From assembly GCF_029784155.1 (NCBI RefSeq), contig NC_073693.1:23162002-23226001 (forward strand): a stretch of 64,000 bases of DNA. Direction: 5' to 3'. A model generated the notes under the pieces. The model ran no database searches, had not been told where the DNA came from, and saw nothing but the letters and a program-made list of their open reading frames with translations. The position numbers were made by a program, and so were the translations under genes. The DNA comes from Uranotaenia lowii. Taxonomy: Eukaryota; Arthropoda; Insecta; Diptera; Culicidae. Of this stretch, positions 57,171 through 64,000 are shown piece after piece. Every line of letters begins with the position of its first letter. Within the stretch, counting starts at the first letter, position 1.

Positions 57171-58434
57171 CTAGTTCTCCTACATTTGCTTCCTCTCTCT
57201 GCTGATTTTGTGGCTCAGCATGCGCGGCTTCCTGACTCGTATGGGCACAGTTGCAATTATGCTGTCTACCTCGTGTATTCTGATTATGATTGTTATTGTT
57301 GTTATGGTTGCTGTTATTATTGTTATATCTAAAATGACCTCTATTGCCTCTTCCTCGATTTGCACCTCTCGGTGATTGATAGTTGTTGCCATTGTTTCCG
57401 TTCTGGGAATTGTACCTACCTCGAAATTGTCGGGAGTAATTGAATCCTCCTCTTGCTCCCCCACGACCGGAGCTTCCGCGATTATAGTAGTAATTTTGTG
57501 ATCTTTGAGAATTTGTTGGACCAGCAAATCCCAACATTGCTATCTCTTCATTAGGGATTGTGACTTCTAAGGCATCACTTATAGCCTTAGTAAGTGTTCC
57601 AGGATTTCTGGCTTTTATAAAAAATTGAGTTCTTTGGTCTTTCAGACCGTTTGTGAACAATTTTACAGCAATTGGCTGTACTATAGCACTTGCAGCCGCT
57701 TCGTCGGGAAATGTCCCCTGTGAAACATGGGCTGCTGCAAGCTTTGCAGCTAACTCGTTAATTTCTTGACCATAATCTGCTATAGTCTTTTTATTCTGCT
57801 TCACATAAGCCATCTCAGCTTCTATGGCTTGTGGGCTGAATTTCACGGAAAATTTAGTTTTTAACAATGCTTTTGCTTCCACTATGGTCGTAGCACTGTT
57901 TATTGCACCATGTGCTGGACCAGTCAAACGGATTTTTATGAATTTAAGAAGCTCGGCATCTGGCACTCCTTCATTACAATCCTTCAATAAATCTAGGGTC
58001 TCGAAAAACCCTGCCAATTTGTCGGCTTCGCCATTAAATTTATCCACCAGCTTTAGAGCTGTTCCTATGTCCAATTTTGGTGGCATATTTTCAACTTCTT
58101 CAATATCTGAATGTTCACTAGTCTTATCGCTTCCTTCTTGGATTATTTCACCCTCTGAGAAAAGATTTTCAATGACTGACTTTTCTAACTCGTTTCCATC
58201 CAGCTTAATGATACTTTCGTTTACTAATCGTCTTATATATTTGTATCTTTTCAATAGATCTACTCTAACATCATTTCCAAATTTGTTGGTTAATAAAATT
58301 TCTTTTAATTCTGCTTTTAATTTAGCTAGCTCATCAAGTTTTGTGATTCTTGTCGAACTTGAATAGCTGCTACATTTTTTCAGGTTTTCGTGCAATTTTA
58401 TAATTGCATCCTGAATGTTAAAAAATTTTTCCAT
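57154..58434 (-). CDS. gag: Gypsy Gag with Gly/Arg/Asn-rich tail
   Basis: A 426-residue protein from ATG (MEKFFNIQDAIIKLHENL). It has a coiled-coil-like N-terminus, an acidic segment (about 95-120) and a capsid-like middle with FNGEADKLAGFFETLDLL and VVQPIAVKLFTNGL-type helices (about 130-295). The C-terminal tail (about 310-410) is rich in RG, N and H repeats instead of a CCHC knuckle and probably binds RNA through charge. Two Cys-His clusters (HNCNCAH) near 395 are too sparse for a classical knuckle. The frame is intact. Confidence 0.85.
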   Translation of the reverse strand: MEKFFNIQDAIIKLHENLKKCSSYSSSTRITKLDELAKLKAELKEILLTNKFGNDVRVDLLKRYKYIRRLVNESIIKLDGNELEKSVIENLFSEGEIIQEGSDKTSEHSDIEEVENMPPKLDIGTALKLVDKFNGEADKLAGFFETLDLLKDCNEGVPDAELLKFIKIRLTGPAHGAINSATTIVEAKALLKTKFSVKFSPQAIEAEMAYVKQNKKTIADYGQEINELAAKLAAAHVSQGTFPDEAAASAIVQPIAVKLFTNGLKDQRTQFFIKARNPGTLTKAISDALEVTIPNEEIAMLGFAGPTNSQRSQNYYYNRGSSGRGGARGGFNYSRQFRGRYNSQNGNNGNNYQSPRGANRGRGNRGHFRYNNNNSNHNNNNNHNQNTRGRQHNCNCAHTSQEAAHAEPQNQQREEANVGELEELFR

Positions 58435-58611
58435 AACATAATTAAAATTATGGTATACTTACTCGGTAGTACTTGGGTTTTCTTTAAACTGTGTGTATTA
58501 TTATTATTATTATATTTCCTTTTTTTTTTTTTTTGTTTTCGTCCTTTTACCTAAAAAACATTTTTTTTTTTATTTAATTATTTTTTTTTTTTTAAATTTA
58601 AGATACTTAGC

Positions 58612-58842
58612 TTAGCTTAGGATGTACTGTGTGGTTTGCTGTTGACGTTCAGGGCTCAGTGGTTTACTGTTGACGTTCAAATCGGCCAAACTAGACGAGT
58701 ACTCGGCTTCGATCTCCCAGCTTTGCCGATATACAGTCGCTTGATTGTGTGGTGCGGCAGCCGTGATGTCCACATTCACAGGATGATTTGCTTTTCCACT
58801 CAGCACACACTTCAGTGGGAGCAGCCCTTGAAATGGAGGCAC
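58612..58842 (-). CDS. Second leader ORF, uncertain
   Basis: An open frame of 76 codons including GLLPLKCVLSGKANHPVNVD and a polar tail ending QQQTTQYILS. The first codon of this interval is not ATG, and another frame overlaps it. Codon pattern and residue mix look protein-like, but I recognise no family. It could be a second small gene of the element, an exon joined to the micropeptide ORF, or chance. Confidence 0.3.
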   Translation of the reverse strand: MPPFQGLLPLKCVLSGKANHPVNVDITAAAPHNQATVYRQSWEIEAEYSSSLADLNVNSKPLSPERQQQTTQYILS

Positions 58843-58981
58843 TGAAAACCTTCCGAAGCTGCTTTAAATTGCACATACTTTTTAGTTTTCTCTGATATGA
58901 TATCTCAGAACTTCTACTTTAACAATATCGGGTGCAAAGATTTAACGTCTGTCACTTCATTATTCACATTTTTTTTTCTTA

Positions 58982-59176
58982 TTATTCCAGCTGCACTCGT
59001 GTTGGTTGGTTTTGCTGGATATCCCGTAGGCGTGCCACGGTGTATCGCGAATGTGCTTTAAGAAGCACGTAGCTAATTAAAGCAGCGGCAATCACTACCA
59101 ACGCCCAAGCGATGGTTGAATGTTCTTTGGAAGTGTTCTGCGCGACGACGGTTTCGTCGGCAGAGAACCACCCCAT
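58982..59176 (-). CDS. Leader ORF: putative membrane-anchored micropeptide
   Basis: A 64-codon ORF from an ATG in strong context (CAAAATGG) in the Gypsy leader, upstream of gag. It starts MGWFSADET, which fits an N-myristoylation pattern (Gly2, Ser5). It has one predicted transmembrane helix at about residues 22-39 (IAWALVVIAAALISYVLL), then a basic tail with RYTVARLRDI. No function is known to me. It is not env-like and has no signal cleavage site. It could be a translated micropeptide or a regulatory uORF. Confidence 0.5.
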   Translation of the reverse strand: MGWFSADETVVAQNTSKEHSTIAWALVVIAAALISYVLLKAHSRYTVARLRDIQQNQPTRVQLE

Positions 59177-59435
59177 TTTGAGATCACTTAGTTCTTCACG
59201 ATTATTCACAATTCACTGATCCTCTTTTATAAGTATCTAAAATTCAGTTATCTCCTGCTTATTTTTTTTTTTCACTCAGAATAGGATTTTTAATTTCCCA
59301 TTTTTTCCTTTCTTCACCAAGGCAGCTCTCACAAGGCCAATATGCGGCAATCAATCAACTCTGGTCACCAATGATATTGCACGAGATTTCGGGCTGTAAC
59401 TCGAAAATTTTTCGCGCACTGATTCTTCGCTCCCG

Positions 59436-59453
59436 CTCCTGGCAGGATCGCCA
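59436..59453 (-). promoter_or_regulatory. Primer binding site of Ty3/Gypsy element
   Basis: Directly after the 5' LTR on the minus strand the sequence is TGGCGATCCTGCCAGG, starting with the TGG expected of a tRNA CCA match. I do not assign the tRNA. Confidence 0.65.
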
Positions 59454-59728
59454 TGATTTGTCCCTATTATTTGAGGGAAACCGGGAAGTGATATTTAGAG
59501 TGAACGAACTGATCAAGTCGAGAGTCTAACTAAGATTGCCTTTATTTTCCATTTCTTAAGCCTACATTTGTGTGGCGACCTACACGTAGCTTACGCGTAG
59601 TCAGCATAAACAAACATCGGACGATCGAAGTACAGTTCCCTTTTGCTTGCGTTAGCATAAAGGGCTGAACCTTCGATCGTCGCGATAGAATGTGCGCATG
59701 GACGTAGCTAGTGGGGGCATCCACCACA
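59454..59728 (-). repeat. 5' LTR of Ty3/Gypsy element
   Basis: A 275-bp LTR identical as read to 51696-51970. Confidence 0.93.
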
Positions 59729-60120
59729 CCCTAAAATATGTAAAAAAGGCTAAAATTTCTGCTTGTCTACATATGAAAAACAAAGGATTATCTACCTGCA
59801 TGAAGCTAATTTCAAGGAACACTCTTTAAAAGTATAAATTGAGCAAATTTGAAAATATTTTTCACAAAGATAAACTTTTTAGTTAATCAAAGGTGTTAAG
59901 ATTAAAATATTGAAATTTGTAGAAGAAAATTTTTTGATGCATTTTTCTTTGAACTCTTTTTTAAAACCGAAATAAAAGATAATGACTGTTAAATTTCTTT
60001 TAAAATTAAATAACTTACTTGATTTTATTGAATAAATATTCTATAGGGTTTTATTTCAAAAAAATCTTATAATTGCTATAGAGAAGAATAATTTTATCTG
60101 AAATTGATTTTTTAAGTTTA

Positions 60121-61067
60121 CCGTCAACTGGGGCAACATGCAACAATTTTCAACTTCAATGGCTTCTAAAAAACTTATGTTCACAATAAATCCTACCCCT
60201 TATGCATCAAAAGTTTTAAGGATGCTGGGGTATCAAATTGGCGTGGTTAGAAAAATTATAGGTTTCTTCAGTCATTTTTAATTTTCTAAAAACATGCGAT
60301 TTTCACCCTCCTCGGAAAATGGGGTAACTTGCAACAAACTTTGTTTTTAATGAAAAATCTTATGACAACGTACGAAAATTTATAGTTTTTAATATATTAG
60401 CGATGCCTTAAAGATCATTACGCATGAAAACACCAATTGCAGTAGTTTTTGGGTCTATAATAACTAATTTTCACATTTTTTTCTGAAAATGAAGATGCTG
60501 CATACATTTAGGGGTTAAATAATACTACGAAAAATTCTAAAACCCGAAATCATTAAAATAAATGTTTGAATGAATGAAATTCCAATGTTTACAAAGGCGT
60601 GATGCAAAACATTCATATTCCAACACATGTAAACGAGATTTACAAGGTATTTCTTTGATTTGCATTTTGTTGCATTTAACCCCAGACACCAAACGGAATT
60701 ATAAAAATATTTATTTAAAAAAATTGGGTGATTGTTCGAAAAATATGTTTACACCAACAATGTTGCTATAACATGAGAAAACCAGTTAAAAGTTTGTAGG
60801 TAAAATTATCAAGCCGATCCGTCATACTGGGTAAAGTTTTTTCAAAAAATGTTAAAATTTGTACATTTATTGCTCGATTTTTCAAATTTTACATAAAAAT
60901 AAAAAACTTAAGAAAACTAGCTTTAGATGTGAGAAATTATGTCATCATCATTTTGTGATAATTAAAAGATAACTTTATTACAATACATTAAATTAAAAAT
61001 TGATTTAATGTAGTGTTATATAAATGTTGCATCGAACCCCGCTGTTGCATGAAGCCCCGTTTGACGG
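60121..61067. mobile_element. Non-autonomous TIR element, TA target
   Basis: The left end is CCGTCAACTGGGGCAACATG and the right end on the other strand is CCGTCAAACGGGGCTTCATG. TA is at 60119-60120 and 61068-61069. The motif is doubled at the right end (GTTGCATCGAACCCC and GTTGCATGAAGCCCC) and a variant (TGGGGTAACTTGCAAC) recurs at about 60320. It is 947 bp with no transposase frame, nested in the pogo-like element. Confidence 0.75.
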
Positions 61068-61268
61068 TATTAATCTTTGATTATTACATCGTATGGTCAA
61101 CATTTATTGATACAAAAGGTTTCCAATACTGAAAGCATTATAAATTATTGATAAAAGACAGTAAAAATACATTTTTCCACTTTAATTTTTAGTTTCGCAA
61201 AATTCACGGTTTCGCCATATTCACGGAGGAATTTTTTTTGACCGTGATAAAATCGAAAAACTACTGTA

Positions 61269-62977
61269 AAAATTGGAGCTTGAAGATCGATCTCGATTAG
61301 GTTTTTCGGTTGAAGATAGTTGTTGCATATTAGTATTGTCAATTTTCAACCATCGTAATGGTATTACTCGACACATTGATGTATCAAAATTATAAATTTT
61401 GTCTTCCAAAATTAGGCGTTAACAAGAACAATTACAGGCTGCATAACGTGCAAAATAATGTGACTATGAACAAAATTTCTTCTATAAATCTTCAGTTTTA
61501 ATATGACCAATGAATTGTGACTGATATTGCGATTATTTCATGATAAACACATGTAGTAGAGAAGCTAAACAAAATTGTGCAATATTTTCGAACAAACTTA
61601 TATTTTTTTTACAAATTAGTGTTTATGTTTATCTTCTGGGCTCCACCGGGAAAAAATTACATATATCACGAATGCTTTTAACTTCCTTAAACATGTCTAA
61701 AAGATAAATCGTGCGCTTACTTGCGCACTCGGGCTATTTTAAATTTTTAAATTTTTAAATTTGAGCGTATTTTGTCCCTAATTTTGTATCAGATTGGGTT
61801 TGATTCATTTGTTTAAAAAATGGTATTATTTTCCATTTCTAAGAGTTGATCGGCTGATTTGCTTCGAATTTGCTTTAAAACTAACATTTTATAAGGGTGC
61901 AGCAAATGACCCAAAAAGACCATCATAATGAAATCTGAAATTTTAGGTTAAAAATGAGTTTTGAATACTTGAAGACAACAAAAAAAAGATTTTTAAACAT
62001 TTCAACGAGAAAACAGGTTTTGGCAAACTGTTTCATAAAAAAAAATTCAATATGGCTCTCGACACTACCTTATTTAAATATTCCTCGCCTGAAACGACCC
62101 GCGTGTCTACACTGAAAAATTAAATTTCATGCTTTTCAAAAAAAAAAAATCATGAAAAAATTTGATCGATCCCACTAGTATTGGCCACCCTGATGTGATA
62201 TTTAAACGCCTCAAGGTATACCTACTATCCAGCTGAATCATTCAACCAGCGCTATAATGTTACCAAGTTATTTGTTCTATTGTGAATTTCATATATTCAC
62301 GGAGAAAAACTCAAAGATTTATCAATTATATTACGCGTCTACAGGACCATAAATATGACCCGAAAATACTATCAAGCCAACAATCTGATTATACGTTGCC
62401 ACAAATGGATAAATGACTGATTTAGCGATCGCATCAGCTTTGAGAATCCAACAGGATTTTTTAGACAATCATTCGTATGGCTGTTTCTACCGTGATACAG
62501 CTCCTCATGAACGTCGGAAATTGTAGATTCAAATATTCATAAAAATTAATTTGAACACTTAAATAAGACATATGTTTAGTTTTAAATTAATTCATATATT
62601 ACATCAGTGGCATATGTTTTTACTAAAACCAATGCAATGTACTCAATTAATGCTGGTCTGCCATTTCCAGACTTGCTCGGAAAACGCTATCCTGGAACTG
62701 AAACAAAATTTAAAAAAAAAATGTCAAAATCAAAATTGTTTTTCTTTTAACCGAGAGAACATTATAAATATTCAAAAAATGTCAAATGACTTACGTGGTG
62801 AAATAGATTTGAAGACATCCTCGAAGGCCGAAACAACTTTACAACAACAAAATCTGAAAACATTTTTCATCATTCCTTGTCCTAATGAGCATCCATTCCA
62901 AATTCCAGCTCTCTAGGTCTGAAGACGGCTAAGCCTTTAGAGAACAAACAAACATACAGAAATTGCTTTTTATATGT
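61269..62977. other. Unassigned AT-rich stretch
   Basis: No gene was recognised. A 114-codon plus frame at 62572-62916 has low-complexity polar residues and no known domain. Confidence 0.4.
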
Positions 62978-63198
62978 CTCGCGTGAGCTTTTATTACGTC
63001 GTATGAAACATCTTATGAATTCAAAACTGCTGCAAAAGTTTTCAAAACAACTTTAAAATTTTTATCTCACGTATAGAATATGTTGTCCAGCTACAAATTC
63101 TAAAAGTAGACTAGTTTATGTTAGTTTTTGATTTTTTTTTTGTGATAAACTCTCTGTTTACATTCTGTTTCATACGATATAATAAAAGCTCACGCGAG
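62978..63198. mobile_element. Short MITE-like foldback
   Basis: The inverted ends of about 31 bp begin CTCGCGTGAGCTTTTATTA at 62978 and are matched on the other strand ending at 63198. TATATG and TATATA flank them. The internal 160 bp has no ORF. The family is unknown. Confidence 0.6.
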
Positions 63199-63340
63199 AT
63201 ATATAGATAGATTCGGCTGTACTCAGTATTAAATTTATATTTCAATTAGAAATTAAATAATGAATATTGGCTGTACATATGATGAACAATAAATAACAAA
63301 AGTGTTTTTTTTTTCAATTTTTCAACTATGTATGTATGTA

Positions 63341-63572
63341 TTTATTTTCAGAACCTATTTTTTTTCAGTATTCCAACACCGACTCTAGGGTGGTTTTGTA
63401 CCAAAGTGTTAATCATCCGTACCCTGAAATAAAGGTTTTGATTAGTTTTTTAATGATAAATATTACTTTTCAATAAAAACTCACCCTTCACTTGATGTCT
63501 GGTTGCTAAAAAAAAGAGGGAAAAAAAATAATTGTATTAATCTACCCAAAATTCGTGAAATAGAGTCTCACC
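63341..63572 (-). other. Candidate small spliced exons at a gene end
   Basis: On the minus strand, a donor at 63571 (CAAG/GTGAGA) is followed by a 21-nt candidate exon at 63485-63505 (acceptor TTTTAG, donor GTGAGT). Next is an acceptor at 63424 (TTTCAG) and a last segment with AATAAA at 63341-63346. The joined frame reads RTLKQATRHQVKGYG then stops. No upstream ATG exon was found within the window, so this may be a 3' end, a non-coding RNA or chance. Confidence 0.25.
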
Positions 63573-64000
63573 TTGCTTCAGTGTGCGAAAACAAACAGAC
63601 TCCAATTTGACAACTTAGTTGCTGATTTTCCAGCTAACTAGACTAGGGTTACCAGATCCCACAGCACCAAAAAGAGTACATTGATATCATTTATACAAAA
63701 AGTCAGGAGAAACGAATAAATTCCGGATTTTTGAGCTCCCAGCCATCAGGTTGATAAAAAAAATAACATGATCCATTTAATTATCAAGCTTTGCGCCCGG
63801 AAGGTATGCAAAACAGTAGGAAAACGATGTACATATTTCGTACTATCAGAGAAAACCCCGACTTCCTTGAATATGCGGGGTTCTACTGTAATTAGAAACC
63901 GAGATATCTCAATTCAATCAAATTCTGTCAATTTGTTGAGGTTATGCAAAAGTTGATTATTCGAAAAGATAGCAGTATAAAACGTTATAAAACAATCCAT
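63573..64000. other. Window end, possible transposon termini
   Basis: TAGGGTTACCAGATCCC at 63644 resembles the hAT-like ends at 33941-36161. TA-CAGTAGAACCCCGC, read on the minus strand from 63890, resembles a pogo-type end. The partners are outside the window or absent. No gene. Confidence 0.3.

Larger units (their letters stand above)
58435..59435 (-). other. Gypsy 5' leader
   Basis: A leader of about 1 kb between the primer site and gag, unusually long. It holds the micropeptide ORF at 58982-59176 and a second open stretch at about 58612-58842, plus T-rich and ATT microsatellite patches (58500-58600). Confidence 0.6.
51696..59728 (-). mobile_element. Ty3/Gypsy LTR retrotransposon without env
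   Basis: The 8033-bp element has 275-bp LTRs that I read as identical. On the minus strand they begin TGTGGTGG and end AAATCA. CCCT flanks are at 51692-51695 and 59729-59732. It has a leader of about 1 kb, gag, then pol in another frame (PR-RT-RH-IN). Pol is damaged by one in-frame stop and a 1273-bp hAT-like insertion. The absence of a Gag zinc knuckle and the 4-bp duplication suggest an mdg1/mdg3-like lineage; this placement is tentative. Confidence 0.92.
51136..61266. mobile_element. pogo/Tigger-like element hosting later insertions
   Basis: The left end is CAGTAATTTCTCGATTTTAT and the right end on the other strand is CAGTAGTTTTTCGATTTTAT. TA is at 51134-51135 and 61267-61268. The left end has repeated TCGATTTTATCA words, as pogo/Tigger ends do. 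Removing the Gypsy element (51696-59728 plus its duplication) and the TA MITE (60121-61067) leaves about 1.1-1.2 kb, a reasonable non-autonomous length. No transposase remnant was seen. Confidence 0.65.

Overview
This is insect nuclear DNA, AT-rich and full of transposons. A mosquito (Culicidae) is the most likely host. The pointers are a Tc1/mariner relative whose catalytic spacing is D,D37E (the mosquito ITmD37E type), an RTE-clade LINE, an errantivirus-like LTR element with env, Helitrons, and many small TIR elements. The species call is inference. I saw no tRNA, rRNA or CRISPR array.

Two host genes are supported. Both are on the minus strand and both have four coding exons. Gene B (exons 47285-47426, 47101-47192, 38629-38743, 38176-38297; 156 aa) lies upstream of gene A (exons 32320-32485, 24147-24238, 23905-24070, 23683-23813; 184 aa). 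Each encodes a small protein with four predicted membrane helices. All six introns have consensus boundaries, the intron phases are 1-0-1 in both genes, and exon 2 is exactly 92 bp in both, so they are tandem paralogues. Gene A has an 8-kb first intron holding LINE fragments. Gene B has an 8.4-kb second intron holding about 6 kb of 9-bp satellite.

Left part (1-23.6 kb). This holds a TIR element (850-1761), a decayed LINE (about 1764-3830), a foldback (4216-4350) and a Tc1-like MITE (5005-5575). A Jockey-like LINE follows (about 6459-11456), into whose 3' UTR a complete RTE-clade LINE has inserted (6631-9999, 18-bp target duplication). Next is a complete errantivirus-like element with identical 249-bp LTRs (13413-20528; gag, pol with one frame break, env), then a Helitron with a triplicated 5' end (21999-22652).

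Middle (23.6-47.5 kb). Genes A and B are separated by an ITmD37E transposase pseudogene that was split by a 2.2-kb hAT-like element carrying a hexanucleotide array.

Right part (47.5-64 kb). A TIR element (48674-50354) is followed by a nest. A pogo/Tigger-like element (51136-61266) contains a Ty3/Gypsy element (51696-59728, identical 275-bp LTRs) and a TA-target MITE (60121-61067). The Gypsy integrase is itself interrupted by a hAT-like element (53046-54318, 8-bp duplication). The Gypsy leader carries a small ORF for a possible membrane-anchored micropeptide. Candidate small spliced exons near 63.4 kb end the window.
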